This document shows, piece by piece, positions 10,034 through 22,979 of a DNA stretch of 64,000 nucleotides (position 1 is the first letter of the stretch; the number at the start of each line of letters is the position of its first letter). Under the pieces are notes generated by a model that worked only from the letters and a program-made list of their open reading frames with translations, was not told the DNA's origin and did not search any database. Source of the DNA: Ypsolopha sequella (Eukaryota > Arthropoda > Insecta > Lepidoptera > Ypsolophidae). The DNA lies in NCBI GenBank assembly GCA_934047225.1, contig OW204000.1:11302001-11366000 (forward strand), given 5' to 3'. The position numbers and the translations under genes are program-made.

Positions 10034-13000
10034 ATAAGTTTAAATTATATTTTTACTTATAGGTGAAAACAAAATTTTATAAGGCTATAGTAACTTGTAT
10101 AGTATAATAGAATAGCTGTTTGTTTTCCTTAAATAAATGAATAAGAATGCTTTTAATAAGTTTTTGAAGTACATAAACTTTCTACTTATCTATTTGGCTG
10201 CAGCAGTTCCTCTGCCTTTTCATGAAATGCATAATGTACTCGTTTTGTACCAACAAAAGGTGACACCAATCAACAATACAAATCTATCTGCTTGTTGGTG
10301 TAGTTTGGTTGCATATACCTGACCATACTTCTGTTAAAAATCTGCTACATCTTGATATGCAGCAAAAATTGCCACCACTATATTTAGTTTCATTCCCTTT
10401 CCCAATTGGTCCTCCAAGACAAAGGTGGTCGCCGGTTCGACCAGCACAGTAGTAGTTCGCTGATAATCCTCAGGTCTATTTGGTGACATTTTGAAGTGTG
10501 TCAGTCAGTGTTCGTGTAGCATCATGTCGTGACGCCCGAAGTGGCAAGTTCGTGATCCAAATTAATTAAAACGGAGACTAAACTAAAGCTATCACGATTG
10601 GGTTTGGCGACGAGGTTAGTGTGGATTTGTCAATTGTTCGAAATTTAATTGGGAGAAACAGAACATTCGAATGTATTTTAAGAAAATTCTTGCTTCATGA
10701 TCTGAAGTAGCAAGGCGTAGATTATGCAAAATAAACAAAAAGAAATTTCGATCATATTAGGCAAAAGTAAGTTTTATAACAAAACGCAGACATAAAAGCT
10801 CTAGATAATCCTATTAAGATTTATTATGCAGCCCAAAGTAAAGAAATCCCTAAAATGAGTCACCTAAATAATAAAATTTATATCGCTATTGACAAATTAT
10901 TACAAGTGCAAAGATAACATAATATACGAATAAAGATAATTAAACCAATAAAAACGCCAAAAGCAGCAAGATAAACCCCGCTAAAACAGGCACATCTACA
11001 CCTCGTCTCTCTCATAAAGATCCCGATATTGGCCCACCACCGAGTGGCATGACGCTCCACACGCCAACCGTCACATTTCAAAATACAATATGCTAATTAA
11101 CACAGCACTTTTTGATTTGCGCTCGGGCTCGAGGAATCGAATGCTAATCATAGGGTTGTCATTTGAAAAAAACTTCGAACATTTTAGTTTTAGATTGAAA
11201 TGTAGTCACTACCCAAGAGTAAATTTCGGAGTATCAGACAAGAGAAGATTTCTCGATCTGGGGCTAGAATGTAAGGTAAGAATGAGGTTATCAGTTGAGG
11301 AAGCCATCTCAGACTGGGATTAATAGGGTCATGTTTTGTATATTTTGCCATGCATCGTCATGAGATTACTTTTGACAAAATCATTACAAAAGTCTGCAAA
11401 TATAAATAAGTGATAATTAAGAGTACTCATAATAGAAAAATATATTTGGATTTTTTTTTAAGTTGTTCAAACAGTTATTATACGCAAATTACATTTCAAT
11501 TGAATTGGTATGGTTTTGGCAAGATAGGGATGTTTCATCCTTAAACCATTTCTGAACAATTTATTATTAATTACAATTAATGCCTTTTAACGTTGTTTTT
11601 TTTGTTATCTGTTTTTTGTTAGCAAGACAACATATTAAACTAGAAATACAATTATCCGATACTATTTCTTTTTACGCGCCAATATCTGAAATTTGATGCA
11701 TACGGCAACCCTATCTCCAACGTGTCTTTAATTATGCTGCAGACACGACTGACGACGGACTTTAAGATGCAGTTTTAAGAATTGTCAGTATTTTCAAAGT
11801 AAAAAAGGATTTAAATGCGCTTTCGATGAGTTATATTGTTGTTATAAAGGTCAGCGGACTGGTAAGTGAAGTAGTTCCAGTAAGTCGTACAATATGGAAA
11901 TGATACCCATAAAATCATTAGGAATAATCAAAATCGACCTATCACAGACTCCATCACAAACGTGTCTCAAACCATTCAAATGTCTCCGATTGACAATACG
12001 ACGCGACATTAATTCTATTCATCATCAGGCCAAAAAAGGTAAGAAGTTCATTAAAGGACGCATACCTTAAGTATTATTCTTTGGAAACTCTTAGTAATAA
12101 TAATAAAAATAATAACAAACGCACGATGCGGCCACCCTGCCAAGTGCTATCAGACCCATCTGTTGTCGCGGCGGACAAACTCAACTAATGAACGATGATA
12201 AATCATATTCGAGAGGTGGCACACCGCTCCTTCCATACTATTCCTATAACTTACCAATGACTGTAGCATCTCCTTACATTGCATCCATTGCCTCTTTACC
12301 ATGACTTTCCGTTAAAGTAAGTCTAGCTAAAACGTAATTGGATGTGTAAGTGATTGATAGAGCAGTTTTAAGGGAGAGGTTTAAAATTAGGTGTCACTGG
12401 CTCAGTATCCGTCGTCCTGGCTGCACACCATTGTGCTTACTAATGATTTTATGCAAATGCAGCATCTTAGATCGAAGTCTTAGCGCGATCTCGAGCCGTC
12501 AGGTACCAGGGTCATTATTAACAATTTGAAATATGACTTGGGACTTTTAACAATGTTAACAAAAATAAATTAGTTTTTTATCGAAGAAAAATTGTGATTG
12601 ATCTTCACTTTAGGTTTTAAGTGCTCCTTTAGGGTTGTGCTGGGCAGCGGAAGATAAAGATTTACTCTGTTGAAAAAGGGATTGATTTTACATTTAGCGT
12701 TTTGGTTTTAAGATTTATTTTCCGCAAATTGCCTGACATATTGGTATAGCGAATTGTCTATTAAACAGCCGTGCCAAATCATAGATATATTATTATGACA
12801 TTATTTTGAAATGAATACTACTTTGTTCGTATTTCGCATAGGGGGCATGTTCAGAGCTTGCGACTGTTTTAACCAGCGAATCCTATGTCTATGGTTTTAA
12901 CGAAGGGTAATTTGATGTATTTTTATATAATATTACGTTTTTAATCTTTAATTATTTGTTATTAGATTCATGATAAGAGTAAGTTAATGCTTATTTTATC

Positions 13001-13194
13001 GGAATAATACAAATTTTGAAATGACCTCTTAGTCGGATGCCCTCCGTCACTTACATATCTATTATTATGATGCCGATGATTACTTCCTCTTTGATTGAGT
13101 TAAGAGGAGAAGTATCCACTAAAATATTTTACGGCTGTATGAAACCACCAGCATTAAAAAAATTGATTAAAATCTACTTTTAGTATTTATGTAT
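10034..13194. other. No recognisable gene or element
   Basis: This is mixed A+T-rich sequence. Short open frames at 10137-10322, 10878-11081 and 11090-11323 show no family features, no plausible splice context and no repeats elsewhere in the window. I see no RNA gene or transposon end. Confidence 0.4.
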
Positions 13195-13250
13195 CCTTCC
13201 ATCCATCCATCAGCCTAGTTCGTCCACTGTTGCACATAAGCCTTAACCGC
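13195..13250 (-). mobile_element. LINE 3'-end remnant with ATGGAT tail
   Basis: TCCATCCATCCATCAGCCTA followed by GTCCACTGTTGCACATAAGCC is the reverse complement of the LINE 3' ends at 28020-28192, 38100-38160 and 49520-49700. Only the last 50 or so bases remain. Confidence 0.6.
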
Positions 13251-13480
13251 TTAAAACTTTTGTTTCATGAATATTTATTAATTTGTTTGTTTATTTATTT
13301 TCTTTTACCGTAAATCGTAAAACTTACATTAAGTTAATGTCTACTGTTCGTCACATTTGTTATTTATTGTAAGTAAAAAGTCATAGTTAAAAGAAATCAC
13401 TTAAGACTTCGTGGTATTTAAAATCCCACGCTTTTCCACCTAAAAGAACAAAGGAAGCGACTAATTCTTAGAGTTTATCT

Positions 13481-13756
13481 AATTGTGATAATTACACCTT
13501 CACCAAACTAAAAAAACAGTACAAAATAGACTTTAAGACATTATGATACGAGCTTCTTATAATAACTAGGTATTTTGCTTGGTACAGTCGCTGACAAAAT
13601 GATTAATAACCAGAGTTTTTAGACAGAACGGTAGCTAAACATCAAGGTATGACTCAGTGTTAATAGTTTGCTAATGCTCCTTTGAAATACCGTGGGAAAC
13701 TGAAAAGTTAGCCTTAATACGAGTAAGTGACTTGTATACGGTAGGTACCAACAATA
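13481..13756 (+). repeat. Perfect 276-bp tandem duplication, unit 1
   Basis: The unit running from AATTGTGATAATTACACC to TAGGTACCAACAAT is followed immediately by the second unit (13757-14032). By eye the two are identical base for base, implying a very recent duplication or an assembly artefact. No gene is seen in the unit. Confidence 0.95.
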
Positions 13757-14032
13757 AATTGTGATAATTACACCTTCACCAAACTAAAAAAACAGTACAA
13801 AATAGACTTTAAGACATTATGATACGAGCTTCTTATAATAACTAGGTATTTTGCTTGGTACAGTCGCTGACAAAATGATTAATAACCAGAGTTTTTAGAC
13901 AGAACGGTAGCTAAACATCAAGGTATGACTCAGTGTTAATAGTTTGCTAATGCTCCTTTGAAATACCGTGGGAAACTGAAAAGTTAGCCTTAATACGAGT
14001 AAGTGACTTGTATACGGTAGGTACCAACAATA
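13757..14032 (+). repeat. Perfect 276-bp tandem duplication, unit 2
   Basis: This is the second copy of the 13481-13756 unit, head to tail with no spacer. The match ends just after ACCAACAATAAA. Confidence 0.95.
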
Positions 14033-14339
14033 AATATTTTAAAGATTTTAAGAAGAAAACGGAAACTTCCCGACACTTCGACACTTCGACATTATATCGG
14101 TTCATCAATGGATGGTAGCATATACCTCTAAAGATGTATTACTTTTTATACGTAAATCACAAGAAAAAATATTGGTCTCGTCACATTTTTAAAATGTAGT
14201 AGGATGTCAAGTGAAGCGTCATTAACGCATAGAATATGTTAAGTTTTTATGTTTTACTCTAAATACTCTACTGCATTACAAATTAGAAAAGCTCAATTAA
14301 AAACAAATTTCAAGTAGGTAAACAAATATTTTGAATAAA

Positions 14340-14450
14340 TTCCCTAGGCTAGGATTTGAACCTGCAACCTCTTGCTATCACAAAATGTGCGCTACCAACT
14401 GCGCCACCGAATATAGATTTTGTGGGTTCAAAACCTAGCCCGAGGAATTT
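14340..14450 (-). repeat. tRNA-like sequence (SINE remnant) with an inverted partner
   Basis: On the minus strand 14350-14412 carries an A-box (TGGCGCAGTTGG) and a B-box (GGTTCAAATCC) at tRNA-like spacing, the two halves of an internal RNA polymerase III promoter. The acceptor ends do not pair, so it is not a working tRNA gene. The segment 14413-14450 repeats the B-box half in the opposite orientation (GGTTCAAAACCTAGCCCGAG), giving a foldback, and a third related piece (CCTCGGGCCTGGTTTTAAACC) is at about 14541-14580. It is likely tRNA-derived SINE debris. Confidence 0.55.
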
Positions 14451-14599
14451 TTTAAAAACATTTATTTACTTATGTTTCTAATTGATCTTTTCTGAAATCA
14501 ATCAGAAGAAAATTAAAAAGCACAAATATTTGTGAAAAAATTCCTCGGGCCTGGTTTTAAACCTGCGACCTCCTGTTTAGTTTTTATATTTTCCCAATT

Positions 14600-16311
14600 T
14601 TTCGGCAGCGTTACTGCCAACATGGTCGTGGGATGAAAATATAAAAACTAAATACGGTGAGTCCCGAACGTACTCCTAATAATGGGTTAAGTCGTTAAAA
14701 GCAATATGTTTGTCTAGGAGGAGAGTGGCAATAACTCGTCTGCAAATATCCTCGTCATCACCACGATCCCGTTGGAAATATCTCGGGACTCAGTTCATCC
14801 GCAAAGGTAGGTAGAGACCTTGCGGGAAGGGGGTCTCGGGTGCCTAGATATTGCAAATAGGTTATACGTGTAATCAATTCATAGAGATGATTTTAGGATC
14901 CTTAGTTTACACATACCGAGTGGGGATAGACCGGTACAGACGTTCTATCTCACGAAGCCCGTTTGGCTTTGTTTGGTTGTTGTAGTAATTCTTGCACATG
15001 CATTTTTTCTAGTTTAAAAACGTAAAAGCGTAACCTCGAGAGTGCAAAACGCGCTTGTCTGAACACGGCCCTACCTACAAACAACCATAGCAGAGAATAT
15101 AAAGTATTTGACCATAGGCTGACTGACCGGGGGGAAGTGCACAATATCCACGATTACCGAGAATCAGTGCAGGACTCATCGCACCCGCGACGAATTTAGA
15201 ATTCAGAACCATAGCAAACGGACTTCGTGAAATAGAATATTTAATGTTGTATTTTTAAGTCTATCTAAACAATATCCCCAAAGAAAAATACCTGCAGAAA
15301 TGGAGAAATATTTTCGCGTTTCCTTAATTTTAGGAAAACCTACTAAGAATTTCGTGTGGGCAGGTCCAATTTTTTCTCTCATTTCCACTGATATGTTTCT
15401 TTAGGAATGTTCAGTATGATTATGTACTTTTGTTTAATGGTACCTTCCTATTTACAACCGTAATAATGGTGTTGCAAATCTTGATTTTTAAACCTGTTCC
15501 TTATATTCTGCCATTAATCAAACTGACGAAACTTCCGCGAGAGGACCTAATACTAGTACTAGGAAGTACTGTCGGCTTTTTATTAACATTGGAAAAAAAG
15601 AAATTCATGCGAATATAAAGTTCAACGTTTTAAAAGGGAAACCAGTAACCCAGATTACAGCCAAGCTTGACACTGTTTTAGGCCAGTCTGCTCCTGTATT
15701 GAGTTTGATTCATACGGGTAACTGGTTTTTAACGTGGAAGGCAGAACTGCGAAGTCACCCACAGGTCTGACCATCCAAATGAAGTCACGGCTCCAGAAAT
15801 CATCTAAAAGGTTAGAAAATTCATGAAGCACGGGAATAAGCCGGAGTTTCCCTAATTGCTATGTATTTAATAGACTGCTCGTAAAAAAATATGTAATGAT
15901 TAAAATTAGCATCCCTTCTTTAATTCAAAACTCTACTACAGTAACACAAAATAAGGAATTAATAAATGACTTATGAAATCGAACACCTAATAGTCTGTAA
16001 TGTTTCATGTTACACAATAGAGATGGAATGTACGACAGATTGTGACTAATAACCTTCTTAGAATCAGTTTAAGATCACAACTTATTAATTGGCATCACAT
16101 CGAATGGCGCAAACCATTCTTCAAACTCCTTGGTGCAGCTTAGATGAGTAGTAGAGAACACTGGATGACTGTTTTCTGGAACTTGATCATTTTAATCCGA
16201 AGTATTTTTTTTTTAGTTTTAAGAAAATACTCTTTCAAACTAAAATATAATTTCCAAAAAAGCAAAGGACAATCATGGTTATAATATTTTGAATGTTTTT
16301 ATTTATTTAAA
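14600..16311. other. No recognisable gene or element
   Basis: Apart from a somewhat G+C-richer patch at about 14600-15200, which may be old mobile DNA, nothing is identifiable. Open frames at 14950-15144, 15203-15388 and 15430-15618 lack family features. Confidence 0.4.
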
Positions 16312-16430
16312 TTAACATTATATCATTGCAGTATAGAAACGCAGAAAGAAAAGTAAATCCGGTTCAGAACTCCTCACATCCAGATTTACTTTTCTTTCTG
16401 CGTTTCTATACTGCAATGATATAGTGTTAA
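16312..16430. mobile_element. Hairpin MITE with TTAA at both ends, copy 1
   Basis: Arms 16312-16358 and 16384-16430 are reverse complements over 47 bp with a single mismatch, around a 25-bp spacer. Both ends are TTAA, the target preferred by piggyBac-type (and Kolobok) transposases. The inner arm reads CATTATATCATTGCAGTATA. A diverged relative lies at 41998-42081. The near-perfect arms imply recent insertion. Confidence 0.85.
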
Positions 16431-17335
16431 TTTATATCTCTTTGCGATGGATAAATCGCCAAGTGTTCAAACATAGAAATTTATTTCTGTCATAGTTTTT
16501 ATTTATTGCTTACTACTTTTTAGGGTCCTATACTTGTTTTTTTTTATTGTATTGACAAGAGTTTTTCAGTAAAACACTTGTCACCTTTGAAAGTTTTACG
16601 TGACAAGAGGAGAGTAAAAGGTTGCAACAATTTGACATACATTTTCGTGATACCCACACTTGTAAAGTCATCAGCTATCACTTTTATCATGTCATGGTAA
16701 TGTTTGTGGCATAGGAACCTGGTGTGTTCTAAGCAATAACGATTGATATGCAGTCATAATTTTGTAGATTCCCACAAAATGTAAATGTAAACCCAAAATC
16801 TTTCAACAAAAAGTCAAAAGTGCGACGACAAGCGTAGTGAAGCGGAGTGTGCTAGGTTAACATTTACATGTTGGAAACAAGACAGAGGCGACCCTCAGTA
16901 GTTCTAACACAATTACGATATGCCTAGGCAAATTGTAAAATGCTGAATTCTAGACGACGACAGATATTCCAATATTCTACTTCGATATCTGGCCTACGAC
17001 ACCTTTCAACCACTACTAAAATTCTGTGTTCACAACCATTCTCGCAAGTTGTAATTCATCCGGCATTCCTGTCCAATCTCATCTGAAGTCGTGTCGACGA
17101 TATAGTGTTCCTCGCCATTGTAAACGCAATAACCAAAGATGTTTCAAATTTTGTTTAACTGTTATTGATAAGGAATAGATACTATTTTCAATAAACTCGG
17201 GTGTCAACAAACCGTGGTTGATAGAAACTTTAATTAATTAGGATTTAGATAGGAATGCCGTTTGATGAACGTTTGTAGTTTATATCATGGCAAAGTCAGA
17301 TCCTTTTCTTCTTCGGATTCTAATATCATGTCTTG

Positions 17336-17690
17336 GTCCGATTGTCTTATTAAGAGGCTATGCGAATTTTATTTTTGTCACTTTCACTCCAAGCGCAAAA
17401 TCGCGCAGTGCGAGAGGGGCGGATTCAGGGCAAAAGGGGAAAAAGTTGGTTTTATATTTTAATTAAAAAAACTAAAATAGCTAGCAAAATTTCAAATAAC
17501 AAATCTCTAGATATTGTTAAAACACACCTAATAAAATATGTTTGAGTTCTGCTTATGGTTCCTATTCGTCAAACGAGGAAAAAAAGTGTGTTTTAAGACC
17601 TCATTTCAACAATTATTTCTATTGAGGAAAATTTATCAAAACATGTTTTCCAATTTCGTTACCCTAGATTAAATAGTCAAAATGCATATA
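17336..17690 (+). repeat. Dispersed repeat G, copy 1
   Basis: About 350 bp here matches 25630-25950 in reverse complement: the shared run goes from TTAAGAGGCTATGCGAATTT through AAAATAGCTAGCAAAATTT and GGTTCCTATTCGTCAAACGA to CCCTAGATT. No coding function is evident. The class is unknown. Confidence 0.8.
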
Positions 17691-18075
17691 CCAGAAATAT
17701 ATTAAAACTGTCCGTGTATTTCATGAAATACACAGAAAAGAAACAACCGTATTTTTTTCGCATATCGTCTTAAGGGTAAATGTCTATTCCATAGTTCTGA
17801 GTAAATATTATGTATATTATGCTTTAGTTTTGAATTTATGACGAAACTACGTTGCAAAAATGAATTGTCATTTTTGTACTAGAAAACCCTAAGTCAAATT
17901 GATACTACAAACATTTTAAAGTTCTGTCAATAAACGAAAGCCTCGGAAAGTATCTGTCTCTCTATCAGTCTACGGCAACACAAGTGAGTGGATTGATCTA
18001 AAAGACAACTCCATGAAAATATACTTTCATGAAACTCGCAACTACGCAACGCCGTATGACAAACAGACATTTTTT

Positions 18076-18175
18076 AAATATACATACATACAGTCATACA
18101 TACATACACACACGCCTATCTCCCAGAGGGATAGGCAGAAACTACAGATTTCCATCTGCTCCGATCGTGACAAAA
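18076..18175 (+). repeat. (TACA)n microsatellite with attached lepidopteran dispersed repeat
   Basis: A TACATACATACA run leads into GCCTATCTCCCAGAGGGATAG, GCAGAAACTACAGATTTCCA and a CTGCTCCGATCGTGACA block. A degraded relative without the microsatellite is at 53190-53260. I recognise this from moth intergenic DNA; the class is uncertain. Confidence 0.6.
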
Positions 18176-20257
18176 AAAGTATATGTTCAAATATATCCCA
18201 CTTACAAAATACATCACACCTAATAAAGAATAATATGTAGGTACTTAAAGCAAAGAAAATCACAACAATTGCTATCAAGCCGGTTAAATGCAAGCTCATC
18301 AATAGAAGTCCACATTAGACGGACACAAACAAAGATCTACAATAGTAAATCCTTTAATTGGCATTAAGTATGACGACAGACGGTGACTTGCCTAATCTGT
18401 CTCGAAAAAGAATTTATATGGAGTAGATTTTACCTGTAATTTTTTATAAAAATGCACCTCTATTATTAATTTGAAAATTTCAAGTTTTTGCCCTCATAAG
18501 GCTGCAGTATGATTACTAGACCTTATAACTGATGATCCATATATTTTATTTGGAATACGGAATTCCAGAAAATTTGGAAAATAATATAAAAAATGGTAGT
18601 TAAACTGGTTTAAAAAGTGGAAGAGTGAGAGCAGGCGAAGTCCATCTAGGGACTTTTACAAAATCTACGGAAGACGGTAACAGAGGAATAACTGATACTA
18701 CGCAGCAACTGCCTGTATCCACACACTCGCTACAGTTTCTCATGACGTCGTACCAGAATACGATGAGTCTCTTGGTGGCATGGTTCCGTCATGAAGCTGG
18801 TGACGAGCATGGTCGAAGCCTCTAGTTGAAGTAAAAATATTTAGTTGAGTCTTGGTCCAACTTCAGGGTGCACCGGGCGTATTTCTATATCACCCGACGT
18901 GGCTCTTTTCACCGCGCATTCAGAAAGATACGTTTTGAAGCGTCTTATTATAATATAAATTACAATATGCAAGAAAGAGGCATTTATTGACTCTATGAAT
19001 TCTTTTTTGTGAAGGGAACTACTTAAGTACTTACGTCGTGAACCCATATTTTTGTTTACGTTTGTTCCCTTTCCATGTTGGAAAAATGTCGAAGGTGATA
19101 ACACAACTTTTGGCAACTGTAAAAACTATACACATCCTAGTTTCAGCCACAAACTAAGCAATTGTAAAGCTGTAATTATCAGCTCCATGCAATTCTGTGT
19201 GTGAATACCATTCTAATCTGTCACGTCGAACAGCTGAACCGGCATAAAGTTCATCAATGTTGAATTCAATTATCGATTACACCATTGTGTTCCGTTCTTT
19301 CGATTTATATTTAAATACCAGACGTTTACGTTCCGTGTTGTGAAATTAGGTAACTATTTGACGAAATGGACCGCCCGCGCAGATGATCTGACTACGTTAA
19401 TTTTGTATTCTAGCAATAGATAGAGGCAAACGTGTTAGGTCAAGTTGTGGGAAATGTCCTGATTGTTTTTGATTTAGGCAACAATGAAATATTTTTAATG
19501 TTGTCTGTTGTAACAAAAACAATAAAGACACTATTATCTTGGTCTTTGTGTGGTGGTGCTCTGTGGCTTTGAAAAGTCTGTCCTGCTCTTTGGATGTAAA
19601 ACTAAGAGGGTTACACTAGTTCCAATGGAGAAAGCCCATGGATAACATTTTTCAATTTCATTGACCAATACAATTCTAACTCAAAAATGTCATAAGATAA
19701 GTACTAAAGCTGAAAATATCACAAAATGGGACAAGGAAACGAATTGAATAATGAATATACACTTAAACCAGAAGAGAAACAGAAAGCCTGCTACAGTTGG
19801 TAGGTAACAGAATGTAGGGCTCAACAGTCTGGATCAGAACAAAACTGAGTAGAGAAAATTGCTGCAGCCTTAAACTCCTTGCAGCCTGTATAAAAAGTCC
19901 AAGACATATGATTTTGTTGAAATGCCTCAAAATAGTTGATTGAGCTAGACATGTTAGTGCAGAATTATATGCAAACCAACACAAACAGATAAAAAATTGC
20001 AAGCTTCAAAGAATTTATTTTTGTGCCTTCACAAACATTCATCAAGATAATAACATCAAGATATGCAAACATTTAAAAAACTAAAAATATGAAAACTTAA
20101 GATAAAAATAATGTAACAACATAATTATATTTTAACATATTTTGATTTGACTTCAACATATTAGCTAAGTTTTAATCGTTTAAATATAATAAACAGGACA
20201 AGAAAGGTTGAATAGGTTAACCGTTTCGTGGATTTCTAAGTTTTGTCGTTATTATAT
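18176..20257. other. No recognisable gene
   Basis: The segment 18625-18830 is less A+T-rich and repeat-like but has no partner in this window. Open frames at 18841-19116 and 19763-20002 (minus) show no family features or splice support. Confidence 0.4.
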
Positions 20258-20353
20258 AAATAACAACAACTCTGTTGAGTGTACATAATGTACGGTTTCC
20301 GTTATATAACGGAACCCGTACATAATGTACACTCAACAGAGTTGTTGTTATTT
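20258..20353. repeat. Near-perfect 46-bp-arm hairpin with a 4-nt loop
   Basis: Arms 20258-20303 and 20308-20353 pair over 46 bp with two mismatches around the loop ATAT. The arm includes GAGTGTACATAATGTACGG. Such a tight stem could be a palindromic mobile remnant or, if transcribed, a precursor for small RNAs. No flanking target duplication is obvious. Confidence 0.85.
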
Positions 20354-21648
20354 CATCCCGCGTCCATCGCGTCCGTACGCTGCGCAGGCGCAGCAAGGCG
20401 CAATTCCATCGACACTTTCATTAATTATCCAGCCTTAGATAAGAGTTGCATTCTTAATGACCGAGAGAGGAGGGTCATTGCTCATCGACGTGTGATTGTT
20501 TGGTTTTATTTGTTTTTGTCCAACCATCATTAAGCTTGATGCTTTGAAGGTTTTATTGGTTCGTTAAGGTTTAGTAGGATTTATTGTTTTTGTTACTACA
20601 GGAAATGCTTGGAACGATTTTTACTTGGATAATTTTTAAATATCCAAATTTTTAAGACTATCAAAGTATCACAGTAATAAAAGGATATTAGTATTGCTGA
20701 TGGAGTTTTTATAAATTTTAACGAATTTGCACTTGAAAAGAGCAAATAAACTTTTGGTGGACTTTTTTTCTTGAAACACTTGTTCTGTAAAAGCCTAGCA
20801 CTATTTTAGTTGTTTTTAGGGAAGAAAGAAGTCGGCAAAAACGTTATTTCATTATCTTTTACAGCTTACAGTTGGTGCAAATTTTTAAATTTTTGATATG
20901 TACTTTTTAATTAAAGTAATTTACATCATCATCAAAGAATATAAAATACTAGTCTGACCAAATTAATACCCGTTATCATTATCTACGTACAAGAATTAAA
21001 GTTTCTATTACAATACAAATGACTGCATCTTTGAAACTACTACTTATTTTGATGATGTTTTTGCCGTAACTAAAATTAAAGTAAGTATAGTAACTTATAG
21101 AAGAAATTTCATAAAAACTTATTCAAAAGCTAATGAGCTATGTGTGGAAAAATATACATATAATCGTCAAGAAAGAGAATTTGCTTCGAGCTGTATATAA
21201 AGCAACAACCTGAATTTCATGACATGCGGACAATACTGCATATTCTCATGACGATCTTTGAAGACGATTGATAAAATGATCTAACACTAGGTTTTACCTG
21301 AGTAAGGGGTAATCTTTCACTGAATACAAGAATGCGTGATCAATACCCTCATTAATAAACCTTCGTTAGACCATCATTCCATTGACGGCTGTCATTCCTC
21401 ATCTTCAAGCGAAGTATCGTATAGTCAGCCAGCAGAATGAATACCTGGATGAGGATATCGTTTGCAACTTTGCAAGGGATTGCTGTGAGTCACCAGATCC
21501 AACTTTAAAAAGTCTTCTTTACATTAATGCGAGAACATTTTTTACATAGTTTATAAGGTGTGACTCTTTGATGGAACTTCTTTTTAAGACTTAGCTAGAC
21601 AAGTACCGCTATATTTTTTAACCTAATTGCGAGAGTTTCGTCTATTTA

Positions 21649-21706
21649 TGACATCGTCGGACAAACAGCTGTTTATAGACCTTTTTCATTTTGTCAGACG
21701 ATGTCA
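21649..21706. repeat. Short hairpin
   Basis: TGACATCGTCGGACAAA at 21649-21665 pairs imperfectly with TTTTGTCAGACGATGTCA at 21689-21706. It lies just before the MITE at 21725 and may belong to an older nested element. Confidence 0.55.
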
Positions 21707-21724
21707 TAATTAGACAAAATTAGT

Positions 21725-21960
21725 ATACAGAGTTTACACTGTTTACACGATTACTCGTTAAGTGTGACCAGGCGAATGTTTAATGTTTAACGAATGTTTA
21801 GTGTCAAAATTTTGGATACTTCTCGTTTGATTTTCAAAAAGTTATTGATATCATTTTATTGATTAGGTAACTTTCTTTCGATATCAGTTTAAAAATTTTT
21901 GATATCTGTAATAGTTACGGAATAATCGCCTGGTCACACTTAACGATTACACCCTGTATA
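21725..21960. mobile_element. MITE with TA-ending inverted repeats (mariner-like)
   Basis: The left end (GTTAAGTGTGACCAGGCGA) is matched in reverse at 21927-21946 (TCGCCTGGTCACACTTAAC). The outer ends resemble TACAGGGTGTAATCG, with TATA at each edge, as in non-autonomous Tc1/mariner elements. The interior of about 235 bp has no coding capacity. Confidence 0.65.
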
Positions 21961-22050
21961 GTATACCTCTAGTGGAAATTGTAGAAAAATATATTTAGTA
22001 GTGTTACATTTTTTGAAATTTGCTAACGGGTGTTGTAATAACTTAGTAAG

Positions 22051-22308
22051 AAAACCAGCCAAGTGCGAGTTGGACTCGCGCACGAAGGGTTTCGTACCAT
22101 TATCTATAAAAACGGCAAAAAAAACATGTCTGTTGTATGGGCGCCCCCTTAAATATTTATTTTATTCTGTTTTTTAGTTGTTGTAAAAACTTCAACTGTC
22201 TAGCTATCACGGTTCATAAGATACAGCCTGGTGAAAGACGGACAGATGGACAACGGAGTCTTAGTAATAGGGTCCCGTTGGTTATCCTTTGGGTACGGAA
22301 CCCTAAAA
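22051..22308 (-). repeat. Lepidopteran dispersed repeat H (GTTCCGTACCC type), minus-strand copy
   Basis: In reverse this runs from GGGTTCCGTACCCAAAGG, through a run of GTCCGTCT-type motifs, CACCAGGCTGTATCTTATGA and TTAAGGGGGCGCCCATACAA, to CGCGCGAGTCCAACTCGCAC. The best match is 48451-48730 on the plus strand; related copies are at 32334-32875 and 54355-54500. It is non-coding. Confidence 0.8.
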
Positions 22309-22979
22309 TCGAAATGTTATACACGAGATGATTTTGCAAAGCTGTCATTTGGAATCTTTTAAAATTATTAATGTTGTCCAACTATATAAGTAGTTTACCC
22401 TTAATTTCACATTTGAAAATTTCAACTTAAGCGATGATTTTCTCAAACATTAAAAATGTGATATTGTAAACCTATAGGTTTATTTTATTTAACCCGTGCA
22501 GGACTGGAAAAAGATTGGTAGAACAATAGAAGATGGATGAACCTATATTCTTTATCCGTCCCGTAAAGATTAAGGTACATTCAAAGGCTTTTTTTTTATC
22601 CAAAATGCAAGCTAATGCACACAAGTATGTATTATTGCGTTTATTTACAAACTACCTGATACTTTATTTAAAATCTCTTTCGAGCCAAATGTTTTTTATT
22701 GAACTGAAACGGTACCTAAATAAAGTCTGTCCATATTGTGATAATGAATTTTATATACATGATTAATTATTTGTTTCAATACCTTTCCCTATACATTTTA
22801 TATTACTACATTGACATTCCTTTAATCTTACTTTTTTAAATTGACTTTCAAATAAAAACCTTTTTTTTCCTTCTCAGTCAAATAAACTTCCATATTTGAA
22901 TTTGAATGTACCCTAAAACCTTACGTTCTAATAAAGTTAAAAAAGCAACACAACCAACAAGCAATATTTACAAATATAT

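Noticed and set aside
14350..14412. Functional tRNA gene
   Set aside because: A- and B-boxes are present but the acceptor stem does not pair, so it is SINE-like instead.
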